64,000 bases of DNA from Panax quinquefolius (GCA_020205615.1 CM035170.1:11462980-11526979); one strand, 5' to 3'. Shown: positions 35,695 to 46,159, counted from the stretch's first letter. Made by a program: numbers and translations. Notes: a model not told the origin generated them from the sequence alone.

Positions 35695-36352
35695 TGTTAA
35701 CGCCAAGATCTTCTCCAACGTCCCAATCACGTAAGACGCCCTAATCCTGCACAGTAAACACGATAAACACCACAAGTCTGACGTACGGACCACGGGGATA
35801 GCTTTCGAGCGTGAGAGTCAGTATACGTGTTCACAAGGTTAACAATGGAGGATGTAATGTCTAGTGTCTTGAGAGAGATAATAATCCACAGTGGTGTGTA
35901 TGTGTGAATATGAATATGAACGTGTATGAGAACGTACCTGTTTATGAAGACTTAGTTGATAGGCTATACTCTCTTTGTCCAGTTTACCGTGCCACCCACT
36001 ACTTCTGACACAGCCCCCGTGATCTGATGGGTCCTGCCGCCTGCCTGCAGTCTATTCACTACCTTTGGTCACTGTTTATGCCGCCGGCCGGCTATAATCC
36101 CATCCACATTAATGCATGGTAGGTGTCTTAGTCAACTTTCATGCTTTTTCATCATTACAAGTCAAAGTAATAGATATTAAATGATCTAATGGGTTAGTCC
36201 AATGAACCGACCCGGTCTTATAGGGTTAAATAGAAGTAATATGGTGACTAGGCCCAGTGACTTTCAAGGTTCAATAATGATGGCCCAATAGATTAATTAA
36301 ACAAGTGAGCCCAACTTACTCGGCCAAAGAGGGGAAATATCATGACCCAACA
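35695..36352 (-). repeat. Retand-type 3' LTR (658 bp)
   Basis: TG...CA ends, with TGTGG to its left. It is very similar to 40926-41585, with a few substitutions and small indels, mostly at C/G-rich spots. Confidence 0.9.
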
Positions 36353-36369
36353 TTGCCCCCTAGTTTTTT
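36353..36369 (-). other. Polypurine tract of the Retand-type element
   Basis: Minus-strand AAAAAACTAGGGGGCAA lies directly before the LTR start TGTTGGGTC. Confidence 0.75.
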
Positions 36370-36671
36370 GTTGAACATAATGTTTAATAGAAAACTATAA
36401 ATGGTCCATGATATTAAAATTTACTAAAGGCCCATAACAGGAAGTAATTGAGACATACCCAATTTGGTCCATAAGATGAGACAGGGAATGGCTGAATGTC
36501 AAGAGTAAAAGGCCCAGTCAATAAAGGATTGAAATTGAACAAGACGGTCTAAAAACCAGAAATCCAACCGAGAAGCCCAATCTGATAAAATGTCTAAGAA
36601 TTGGTCTGAACGCTTCCCATTCGAATTTTCATCATTACTAACATTTAATGTGCTGCCTTCGTAACTCGTGT

Positions 36672-36713
36672 AACCGTCAGTATAAAAGATAAACTTTACC
36701 AATTCTGACGGTT
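36672..36713 (+). promoter_or_regulatory. Candidate promoter of the antisense ORF: TATA box within a dyad
   Basis: TATAAAAG (36681-36688) sits directly after AACCGTCAG (36672-36680). The exact inverse CTGACGGTT follows at 36705-36713. The ORF ATG is 228 bp downstream of the TATA box. The position and orientation fit a promoter for the antisense gene, not for the element itself. Confidence 0.55.
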
Positions 36714-37630
36714 TTACCTGCCAATTTGAACTTTGAACCTTTGAGCTTTCTTCTCCTTCACATAACTTCCTTCTCTGTTTTACGAAATCTCAACAATAGT
36801 GACTGTGAACTCTAACCAAAATTCTCCCCTTTGGGTGACTGCCGTTTGCACCATTTCCCCCAATCCAAACCCTAACCAAGAGGGTTCGAGTTTCAATCCC
36901 CAATCCACAGCAACCATGGGGAAGAATCCGCCCCTGATCCCTTCTCTGCCTCCTTCCGACTTCTTCAAGGATGGGAAACAGTTTCCTCATGCCAATACCC
37001 CCTCCACTGTTACAGAATTTGAGATACGTATCCTCCGAACTCACTATCAGATTCCGGATATGTACGCTATAAGGGCTCCCGCTCCTGAAGAACGCATGTA
37101 CCATCGACCAAATGGTTGGATCGCTATGCCAGTTACTTTTCTTGAAAAGGGGATTTGTCTACCCCTCCATGCCTTCGTCGTTACCCTCCTAGGATTCATA
37201 GGAGTGGGTTTCGCCCACTTGGTGCCTAATTCCTACATCCACATTCTGGCGTTCATTGCTTTCTGCCACGAATTAGGGATTCCTCCCTCTGTCGACATCT
37301 TCTTCACCCTCTTCTCCGCCGGTAGGTCCCGAGAACGAGGTTTCAAAATGTTGAGCAAACAGTCTCCACGACCCAACACCAGATTTGAGAAGAGACCCCT
37401 GATGGATACCCCTTCAAGCAACAAGGGATGGCACGAGAAATGGTTTTTTGTTACAGCACCCGAAATCTCTTATCTTCCTGATTGGACTATCTCTGATCGG
37501 ATCTCTGCTGACTTTGGAGATATCCCCGAAGAGCGTGTGAAGGAAATGGCAGATTTTTTGAAGAAGATTCCTCCGAAGGAATGGAGTTTTACACTTCTGA
37601 CTAAGCAAGCCTGGCTATATGACCATAAAT

Positions 37631-37708
37631 GTAAGTTTCGAACAACTTTGTAACACAGTTTTTTGAGATATTTAAGTGATATGGGTTCTGATACATGGTT
37701 ATTTGCAG
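37631..37708 (+). other. Intron 1 of the antisense ORF (78 bp)
   Basis: AAAT|GTAAGTTT at the donor and TTATTTGCAG|TG at the acceptor. Joining restores the frame in phase 1 and skips the in-frame stop at 37651. Confidence 0.7.
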
Positions 37709-38578
37709 TGTCTCTGATCAAACCAACTTCTTCGGAAGTAAAAGAATTGGAAGACTTTTTGGCAGGGAAGATTACGGATGCGAGTGAAGAGCCTCCGATC
37801 AAGAATCTTCCCGAGCTAATCCTCCCACCACCGATCCACCCAATGTCTCTCTTCGAACGATTTAACCCCAAACCGATGAACCCATCGTTCTCAAGAATCT
37901 CTCGGACCTCGGCCAAGGAAGAGAGCCGCCAAGAAATCCAAATCCACCCAGCCGAAAACAAATCTTGAAAGTGATCCTAAAACAATTCACGAAGCAATTC
38001 CACAAGCAACCCCTCATCCAACCCTAGCTCGCACCTTCCGAATCATCCCGATTAAGAGAAGCTCGCTTGATATACCTCTCCACGATCGGGCGAAGGTTCT
38101 TCGTATGCTAAGAAGATAAGGACAAAGATTACCCTTTTGATCGCCATGAGCTCAAGGTTCCATCGCCTTCTACCGACATTCCCCAATAGTCCCAACCGAA
38201 ATTCAAGTGCCTGATGATGAACTGGTCGGATCTGTCCCCATCTTATCTCAAAAAAGGAAACATCCATCAGATAGCCATCCAGGTTCATCCTCGTCTCCCT
38301 CACCAATCCATGAACCTAATCCTGTTCGATCTCCCTCTCCGGAAAATATACATGTGGATCCCTCGCCAATTCACAATCAATCCATGCCTTCTCCTCCAAG
38401 ACAGTTAACCTCTGAATTTCAGCATGACGTTATGGCCTCTCTAACCATGTGGCCTCAATTTAATGCCAACTTTCCTTTTCAACTGTTTGACGCCTTCGTC
38501 CGTGAAACCGATGACCATCGATTCGGGAACAGTTCGAACGGGGATTTGCTTAGCGAAGGCATGAGCTACCTAGCGAAG

Positions 38579-38661
38579 GTAATTGGTTCTCTCCTTTATT
38601 TCCGTATTTATCTTCATACTTATACATCTAAAACTGATCGAATAATACTGGACATGCGTAG
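38579..38661 (+). other. Later intron of the antisense ORF (83 bp)
   Basis: GCGAAG|GTAATTGG donor and CATGCGTAG|GCGAAT acceptor, phase 0. It connects MSYLAK with ANAVFGRLRPRS, leading into the coiled-coil region. Confidence 0.65.
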
Positions 38662-39264
38662 GCGAATGCTGTGTTCGGACGTCTGCGTCCAAGGTCTATC
38701 GAAACTGAATCCGAAGAAGAGGCAATGAGGAAGGAGAATGCCATCCCAGAATTCGCAGCTCGGAAAAGGACTCAACGTGAGAGCGTTCTTCACACGAATG
38801 AAGGTCTTCGGAAAGAGTTGGCCCAAGCCAAAGGAGATGCGAAGACATCCAATGAAGAACTAAAGTCAACTAAAGCACAACATGAGGAGATCGTCAAGAT
38901 GAATGTTGACTTAGTTCAGAGGAGCGAAATAAGGATGGAGAAGATCAAAGAGCTAAAGGCGATGCTAAGATCTTGACTAAAATGATCCGAAGCTAGAGCT
39001 AGCGAAACTCGTCATCCGAATAAGCGTCGGTCGGAAGAAGAAATCGATAACTCAAGGCTCTTGGGACCTTGGGCCTCCTCTAACCAAATGACCTTCAAAA
39101 AGATCCGTGAAGAGTATCGGAACTCGGATGAGATCAACGGAGAGATTATGAAGATATATTTTGAAAGCTATGAGCTCTACCGGAGTCGTGGCAAGGAGAA
39201 GTTGATTACAGCTAACGTGGATCCATCCTTGCTCGACTCTTCAGATGGCGAGGATGATGCCTGA

Positions 39265-39690
39265 AGTGAATGCTCTTATTTTTCCTGAGTTTTATTTAAG
39301 AATATTTGTGAAAATTTCTGTTTATTTTGGAAATTGTTTAAGGATTTTGTTTTAAAAACTTTTATCAGGACTTCTACTGTTCTGAAATTATGTTAGAATT
39401 TATGTTTTTGCACAATGTGTTTGTCAATATGAATGAATAGATCGAATGGTTCAAATTTCAGCTTTCTATGTCATGACTTCTGCATGATGCTTTTCATTTC
39501 TTATCAATAATTCAGTACCAATAGTCTTGAATGAACCGAGCTTAGATTGTGAACTAGTTAAGGCATATGATAGTTAATAATAAAATGAAGTGAACTGAAT
39601 TTAATGGATAGAATTTAATGAACTGAATTGAATGAACTGAACTCAACACTTGAACAAAATAAAGTAATGTATATTTATCATTTCCGAAGT
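39265..39690. other. AT-rich sequence after the antisense ORF
   Basis: No gene. T-rich sequence compatible with a 3' untranslated region of the antisense ORF, then short GAATGAACTGAA-type repeats at about 39590-39640. Confidence 0.5.
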
Positions 39691-39739
39691 GTGAGATCGG
39701 TCATGTGTCAAATGAATTCGGCTGATCCTCTTTGCACCA

Positions 39740-40275
39740 TCAACATCTTGCTTACCACTCGGGGAAGAACAAGTATATAAGGACATTTGTTTACCACTCA
39801 GGGTGAAACAATTATATAAGGACCAAGATATAAGGATCAAGATATAAGGACCAAGATATAAGGATCAAGATATAAGGCCAAGATATAAGGATCACGGAAT
39901 TTATCTACCACACTGGGTCACAAAATCATAGGAACACTCCTGACAATAAGGCTGCCATCGAATGGCCAGTAAGTCCGACCATACCTCCTTACTCCAGTGC
40001 ATTTTGTTTACCACTCGCGGTAAATCAAAATTAAGAGGATCACAGAATTTTTCTACCACGCAGGGTATAACAAATTCATAGGAACACTCCTGCCGAAAAG
40101 GCTACCATCGAATGGTCAGCGAGTCCACCCCGTCCTCCTTACTTCGGTGAACTATTGCTTTTACCGCCCTCGGTAAAAGCAATATAAAGGAACATAGGAT
40201 TTGTCTACCACGCTGGGCAACAAATAAATGGGCTACCATCGAATGGCCAGTGAGTCCGACCATACCTCCTTACAC
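39740..40275. repeat. Tandem repeats between integrase and antisense ORF
   Basis: Two kinds. A 14-bp unit ATATAAGGATCAAG/ATATAAGGACCAAG is repeated about six times at 39812-39894. A unit of about 150 bp is repeated three times at 39894-40275, each with CTACCAC...GGG, CTACCATCGAATGG and CAGTAAGTCCGACCATACC-type segments. TTTACC-loop-GGTAAA palindromes occur in between, for example TTTTACCGCCCTCGGTAAAA near 40158. Such arrays in the 3' part are common in Tat-lineage elements. Confidence 0.8.
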
Positions 40276-40379
40276 CATTGTGAACTTAGGACAAATAAGA
40301 AGAGGATCAATTGAAAAAGTGAACTTTTATAGATGGTGAACAATCATATACGACTTCTTGGTAAACCGACTCGATATCT

Positions 40380-40925
40380 CTGAAATATTTTGAAGCTTTG
40401 CTGCGCATGCCAAGTGTTCTTGATCTCGGATCCATCTAATGCTTTTAAACGATAAGTCCTCGGCTTTGGTACTTGATCAACTCATACGGCCCTTCCCAGA
40501 TTCGGCATTAAATTTCCGTGTTTTGAGGCGTAGATGCTTGGCTTCTCCGAGGATCGAAGTCTCCTACTTCAATCTGCAAGTTTGACCCTTTGTTGTAATG
40601 CTTGGCTACTCTTCGTTGATAAGCGTACCAATTTGAGCAAAGCTACCTCTCCGACTTCTTCTAGCAGATCCAAGTTGGCCTTCATCCTTTGTCATTGTAG
40701 ATCTCTTTGAATTCTTCGACCAAGACTTGGAGATCCGATTTCGATCGGGACTAAGGCATCGCACCATAGACAATCGAAAGGGTGAATCCCGTGGTGGTCC
40801 TCGGTGTAGTCCGTAAGCCCACAAAGACGCCGAAAGCGCTTCTTCCGCCATCTTCCTTTAGCTTCATCCAACAAGGCTTGATCTCGTTTCAAAGAGTCAT
40901 TCCGTTGGTCACTTCGACTTGCCAA
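40380..40925 (-). pseudogene. Retand-type integrase C-terminal remnant
   Basis: Minus-strand reading starts within a base or two of the LTR end with QVEVTNGMTL. It then gives RDQALLDEAKGRW, a segment like ELP-LWAYRT-P-TT-G-TPF in two frames, and DALVPIEIGSPSL. RRVAKHYNK, IWEGPYELIK and KALDGSEIKNTWHAQ-like fragments follow to about 40380. These are the end of the catalytic core and the C-terminal domain of Tat/Retand integrases. Several frameshifts are present. No primer site or upstream pol is present between it and the LTR. Confidence 0.75.
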
Positions 40926-41585
40926 TGTTAACGCCAAGATCTTCTCCAACGTCCCAATCACGTAAGACGCCTACGATCCTCGCAGACAAGAAACACGATA
41001 AACACCACAAGCTTGATTTTACGGACCACGGGGATAGCTCAGGCGTAAGAGTCAGTATACGTGTTCACAAGGTTAACAATGGAGGATGTAATGTCTAGTG
41101 TCTTGAGAGAGATAATAATCCACAGTGGTGTTTATGTGTGAATATGAATATGAACGTGTATGAGAACGTACCTGTTTGTGAAGACTTAGTTGATAGGCTA
41201 TACTCTCTTTGCCTGGTTTACCGTGCCACCCACTACTTCTAACACAAATTTCGTGATCGATGGGTCCTGCCGCCACTGCAGCCTCACTCACTACCTTTGG
41301 TCATCATTTATCTGCACCACGGCCTATAATCCCATCCACATTAATGCATGGTAGGTGTCTTAGTCAACTGTCATGCTTTTTCATCATTACAAGTTAAACT
41401 AATAGATATTAAATGATCTAATGGGTTAGTCCAATGAATCGACTCGGTCTTATAGGGTTAAATAGAAGTAATATGGTGACTAGGCCCAGTGACTTTCAAG
41501 GTTCAATAATGATGGCCTAATAGATTAATTAAACAAGTGAGCCCAACTTACTCGACCTAAAGAGGGGAAATATCATGACCCAACA
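40926..41585 (-). repeat. Retand-type 5' LTR (660 bp)
   Basis: TG...CA ends, followed by TGTGG at 41586-41590. On the minus strand the LTR end TTAACA joins integrase coding sequence directly. Confidence 0.9.
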
Positions 41586-41753
41586 TGTGGTTTGATGGGT
41601 CCTCCGAATTCAGAGGTCCCACGCCACATAACTGAATGATTACATTGATAGTAAGAAATTTAATATTGAAGGATCAAAGTTTAAGTTGACTTATGATTCT
41701 CCTTTGACTTCTTATTTTTAAAGAAGTCAAATCCTATCCAATTATGAGTCTTA

Positions 41754-42117
41754 GGTGGTGTTTGTTTAGAGCTTAATGGAGTTGAATCTGAATGGCTGAA
41801 TCGGTCAGTGCGTTTGTTTTGGTCTGGATGGCTGAATCTATAAGATGGACGAGCTGAATGGCTAAGTCAGATTTTTTGAGCTGAATGACTGAATGGGCAG
41901 CTGAATGAAGTAAAAATAATTAAAAAATTTAAAAAATATTAACTTTTATATTAAGTAATATTAAATAAATTTACAACAATTTTGAATTTTTTCAGAGGGG
42001 TAAAATAATGAAGTTTTGTCATTCAGATGTTACATGTTAATTATCAAATAACTTTTTTCATTTAGATTCAGATTCAGATTCAGATTCAGATTCATTTCGT
42101 TTTTATCAAACACCCCC
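41754..42117. mobile_element. Tourist-like MITE (364 bp)
   Basis: Imperfect terminal inverted repeats GGTGGTGTTTGTTTAGAG and GGGGGTGTTTGATAAAAA (reverse of the right end) are flanked by TTA (41751-41753 and 42118-42120). This is the PIF/Harbinger-type target. The inside is AT-rich, with GAATGGCTGAATC repeats on the left and an (AGATTC)n-like run at 42063-42092 on the right. No coding capacity. Confidence 0.75.
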
Positions 42118-42120
42118 TTA

Positions 42121-42630
42121 CACTTATAATTAAGGAGCTTCTTCATAGGACACATATTTCAATTGGGGAACAAAGGTGGTAAATTGAAGTGGTGTGATGA
42201 ACTTATAAATACGGTCATAATCCAAGTTCAAGCTACACACTTTATTACTCTTATTCACTAGAGTAAAATTACATACTTCCATTGTTAAAGTTTCTGACCA
42301 GTACTCATTCTCACACTCCCGACAGCCCGGACCAACCGTCAAATTTATAGGTGTGTTTTTTTGTTCACTGTGCATATTTAAGTTAATTGTTTAGTGATTT
42401 GACGAGCGGACATATTTCGACGTTAGCGCAAGTCAAATTTAAGTTGAATTCAGATAAAAAAACAATCTTTCAAGTTGAATCCGAACATCGTCTGTTTGAA
42501 TCATATTTAACATTTATTATAACCGAGGCGAAGCCTTGGCCTGTATCTGACCAAAAAGTCAAGGGGCCCAAAATTTTTTATAACATGGTGATGTTTCTGA
42601 TGTTGATGCAACATGTGTAATTAAAATAAA
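42121..42630. other. Spacer, no recognised gene
   Basis: A minus-strand 81-codon stretch (42130-42375) has no family features and I do not call it. 42545-42620 contains AACATGGTGATGTTTCTGATGTTGATGCAA, which resembles the hAT remnant region at 46172. It may be a second fragment of that transposon. ATAAA at 42626-42630 is a target duplication. Confidence 0.5.
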
Positions 42631-43983
42631 TATAAGACCCCAAATTATTAATAAATGAAATTTAATTCCTCTATTTATTATTTGAAATAGTAAGGGTTGA
42701 ATTGATTAATGTGGTTAGTTATGAGTAAAATGAGCAAATATTTTAAAATAAACAGGTGGTTATAAAATATTCATTGTTGTCGGGGAATATTCGTTTGGTC
42801 GTGGAATATTCTTGCTGTCGGTGAATATTCGTACGACGACGCAGTCTTTTATGGTCCCCATAACGAAAAGCGATTGGATGAAGAAAAAGACAAGTATGAG
42901 TTGTTTATAAATAACGGTAGTAGTTATTCTCAAGTAATACTTATTGGAATACCCTTGATTAAAACACAATAATACGCGTTGTTGCCTGATAGCACCAGAT
43001 TGCACCAATGATTGATTCTTACTTAAGAAGGCACTACTCAATAATTGTTACGATGAATTCTTTATTCGGATTTTATTTTATTGATTCAATAATTGTCTTG
43101 CGTTGATATTTTATATTATTTGTTGTTTCAATAATTGTCACTACACAATATTTTCCATTATCGAATCAATAATTCATACTATCTCGAATAATATTATTAG
43201 AAAACATTATTGGCAATGTCTAGAAAGTTCTATCTAAGGAGAGGTTTGGTCACCTAATTGCACACCGCAAGAAGAGAAATTCTTATTGAAAGCCCCTCTT
43301 TCCCAGGAAACAACTTTCTTTGCAAGATTGTGATTCTCAGTAATATTATTTGTGAATAATTAATTATTGATTTATATGATGAGGAAAATATTGATTTTAT
43401 GTGGATATAGATGGAGAAAATTTTTAAAGTGACAATTGTTAAAAAATTGATATTTTATCTTTTTTGATAAAATAATATTTTATTATATTATTATAATAGA
43501 ATAATGATGATATTTTTACAATGAATGTGGGATATATGAGTATATGAGGAGGAAGAGTATTTTTGTTGCATTAAATGATTAACACATGTTTTGTGTGTCG
43601 GTGGACCCCATTTCTTGACTGAAATTTGATTATAGCGAGTAAAATCGTCCGTATGTGGATTTCGGTCAATTTTTGTTTGGAATTTGGAAAATCTTTCTTC
43701 TGCAAAGTTGTAGAGAATTGAATTTCCTATACAAAGTCGCAAGATTCGAATTTTCTGATAAAAGGGCTATTTATTATGAATTATTGAAGTTCTGAAGTTC
43801 CGAAATAATTGTTTTTTGGAAGTTTTATTTATTTTTATTAATAAAAACGTTTTTTATATGTTGTGGGCATCTTTAACATGTGCATGGTGGCTGAATTCAG
43901 ATTCAAGATGTGGGCGTATGAATTTTGTTTATATATAATATTATTATATTCAATTTTCTGCTTTGGTGTTCTAAGCAATTTCC

Positions 43984-43991
43984 TATAAATA
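43984..43991 (+). promoter_or_regulatory. TATA box of Tekay LTR
   Basis: TATAAATA in TTCCTATAAATAGGGTGC, followed 45 bp on by a CT-rich run at 44036-44056. Confidence 0.65.
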
Positions 43992-44261
43992 GGGTGCTTA
44001 GGTTAGAATTAAAAATCACACCAGAAACTAAAGATTTCTCTCTCTTTCTCTCTCTATATAATCGAACGTATTTTGTGAGTATTTTAGTACTTTGAGTATT
44101 GCTATACGGTGCAAGTTCTTTCAGCACTATATCCAGTATTCTAGTCAGAAATACTATTCTTTCTAAGGTAAGGGATGTTATTTTCTTCGTAAATGATATT
44201 ATTTCTTCAATATCATTATGCCAAAATATTGATCTGAATTTTTATCAAATTTGGAACTTTT

Positions 44262-44462
44262 CATGTCGGGGTTACTATTCATGAGTTACTATTCACGAGT
44301 TACTATTCATGAGTTACTATTCATAAGTTACTATTCACGAGTACTATTCACGAAGCGTGATGATGTTTTTTTTTGTGAAATTTCTATCTTTTGAGGTCGG
44401 AGTTACTATTCACGTATACGGCACTATTTACGTATACGGCACTACATACGAATACGACACTA
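44262..44462 (+). repeat. 14-bp tandem repeat GTTACTATTCACGA
   Basis: Six copies at 44270-44352 alternate CACGA, CATGA and CATAA endings. Three more divergent CACGTATACG-type copies follow at 44402-44465, after a 50-bp gap. Confidence 0.85.
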
Positions 44463-44699
44463 TTCACAGAAAAATTAAATTTTCTTTTCTGTGTCCAAGA
44501 TTGTCTGTTATGATTCATATCTTTGATTGGATCTATGTTTTGATCTTCATTCTTGAATTTTACTCCAATCTGGTTATTTATGAAGTATTTTTGAACTTGG
44601 ATTATTTAAAGTACGAATCCTTAATACTTGTTCTTTTTCGTTTCACCGGATTCGCTTTTCTTTAAAATATCTTTCATCATCATCACCCTCTAAATGATG

Positions 44700-44910
44700 A
44701 TATTACTTGAATATCTTTGGCCTGTAGTGCAAAGGTGAATAATTTCTTGATGAATATCTTTGGCCCGTAGTGCAAAGATGAACAGGTGTTGAGATGAATA
44801 TGACCGACTGATTAATATCTTTGGCTCAGAGTGCAAAGATGAACAGTGTTTAGATGAACATGACTTAATGATGAATATCTTTGGCCCATTTAGTGCAAAG
44901 ATGAATATTT
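44700..44910 (+). repeat. Hairpin array, four units
   Basis: ATCTTTG-GCC(C)GTAGTG-CAAAGAT-type units. The first has ATCTTTG...CAAAGGT (a wobble pair). Others have loops GCCCGTAGTG, GCTCAGAGTG and GCCCATTTAGTG. Confidence 0.85.
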
Positions 44911-45454
44911 GATTCCGGATATATATTGATTGATGTTACAGGATAAAATATCGACGATGAACTTTTAAATTCATATATAGAAGATAGTAGTTTGCATTCT
45001 CTACTTAACTCTTTTAATGAATTATTATTTCAACTGCGAAGATTGATTTAAAACCTGGTTGTCTATCAGATTCTATTAGATTTTTCCTCGTTGAGAACTA
45101 ACGATAATTGTTCTATATTATCTTAGTCATAATGTTCTTTACTGGGCTAGTTGAGCTCACCCTTTTCCTTGTTGTTCCATTTTCTTCTCAGGATGCGAGA
45201 ATGTAGTGAGTACTAGTCGGGGTATGGAATGATGGTTCTAGAAGTTGTTCTAGTAGTCCTCACTATTCTGTAAAATAGTGTATTAATAATTGTAATGAGG
45301 ACTTATTTGAGTGCGGATATTGTCTAGATGACAATATTTGTATTTAAACTCATAATTTTTATGTTGTATTAATAAAGTTGTAGTTGTTTCTGTACCATGT
45401 ATTTGGCGACTCAGAATGGGTGATGTATACCTATTTTGGGGGCGTCACAATAAA

Positions 45455-46159
45455 CAAATAAATTCTAATTAAAATTTGAAAGAAATCATTAGTCTTTAAT
45501 AAATAAATAAAAATTATCAATTTTATCATAGCTTTTATTTTGTTTGCATATATATAATTACATTCTTTTATATTTAAGACTATTATTTAATTTCTTATTA
45601 AGAATGATGGAAACCCATTTTTCCTTATTTGTTATGAATTAATTTTCGTTCCAAAATTAAGATACATTTAGACTTATTGAAATTAATTTTATTTTTTGGG
45701 AAAAAAAAGTAATATACTTTCGTTTAAGTTTTGAAAATAACAAATATAATTATTATTGATATTTTATAGTTAATTTGCAATTGTTATAGGTGTTTATATT
45801 AACAATAAATAATTTTCTACTTATTTTGAATTTTAAATTTTATAATTATATTTTAAAAAATTAAGGTACATTATTAATTTTTGTAGTAATTTTAAGGAAT
45901 TGTTAGAGTTTGTGACCAAACACACTGCAAAATGCGTGTACGAGCGAGAAAAATAAATAAAACGCGTTTTAAATAAACAAATAAAACTTTTAAATGTATT
46001 TTAAAAAAAATTTACTTTAAAATGCACTAAACATAAACAAAGCCCCTATACCGTATAGAAGAAGAAGAAGGGAGGAGGGGAACAAAGTTGAGAAGTCAAC
46101 CCACAGTTGTTCCACAAAAGTTCTTGTGTGAATTGAAAAGTTCTTGTGTCAATCTTGAA
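45455..46159. other. AT-rich spacer, no gene seen
   Basis: Mostly A/T with long homopolymer runs. 45905-46050 ends AAAATGCACTAAACATAAACAAAGCCCC, which looks like one end of a MITE. I could not find its partner. Confidence 0.45.

Larger units (their letters stand above)
36916..39264 (+). pseudogene. Antisense ORF (aORF) of Retand-type element, spliced, frameshifted
   Basis: The best start is ATG 36916 (GCAACCATGGGG). An upstream in-frame stretch has only a GTG. Exon 1 (36916-37630) encodes a globular domain with RTHYQIPDMYAIRAP, ITFLEKGICLPLHAF-like and HILAFIAFCHELGI segments and WFFVTAPEISYLPDW. This resembles the plant 'putative gypsy type transposon' domain found in aORFs. Intron 37631-37708 keeps the frame, giving AWLYDHK-LSLIKP. 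A Ser/Pro-rich linker follows, with a frameshift near 37925. A second intron at 38579-38661 joins MSYLAK to ANAVFGRLRPRSIE. Then comes a charged coiled coil (38700-38976), and after another break a C-terminal block (39052-39264) ending SSDGEDDA. The protein's role is unknown. Confidence 0.7.
35695..41585 (-). mobile_element. Tat/Retand-type gypsy deletion derivative (5.9 kb)
   Basis: Two LTRs (35695-36352 and 40926-41585, about 660 bp each, TGTTAACGCC...GACCCAACA) are flanked by TGTGG (35690-35694 and 41586-41590). The polypurine tract lies on the minus strand next to the left LTR, and the integrase remnant is also minus. The element therefore reads right to left. Gag, protease, RT, RNase H and the primer site are absent. 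What is left is integrase end, tandem repeats and an ORF on the opposite strand. That ORF is the hallmark aORF of Retand-like elements. Confidence 0.85.
44168..45191 (+). other. Putative LTR-internal intron (1024 bp)
   Basis: Donor TCTAAG|GTAAGGGA. Acceptor TTGTTCCATTTTCTTCTCAG|GATGCGAG, with an uninterrupted pyrimidine-rich tract. It lies downstream of the TATA box and spans both repeat arrays. Confidence 0.55.
42631..45449 (+). mobile_element. Tekay solo LTR, type A (2819 bp)
   Basis: It starts TATAAGACCCCAA (TA instead of TG) and ends GGGGGCGTCACA. ATAAA stands at 42626-42630 and 45450-45454. There is no internal region. It contains a TATA box, the cleanest splice-like pair, the 14-bp repeat array and the hairpin array. 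Confidence 0.9.

Noticed and set aside
36799..36915. N-terminal extension of the antisense ORF from 36799
   Set aside because: The codon at 36799 is GTG. The first ATG in good context is 36916.
37470..37961. Long minus-strand ORFs opposite the antisense ORF
   Set aside because: They are shadows of the plus-strand coding exons. The plus strand has splice sites, a start context and family resemblance.
42130..42375. 81-codon minus-strand ORF next to the MITE
   Set aside because: No recognisable domain or neighbour, and no conservation evidence available.
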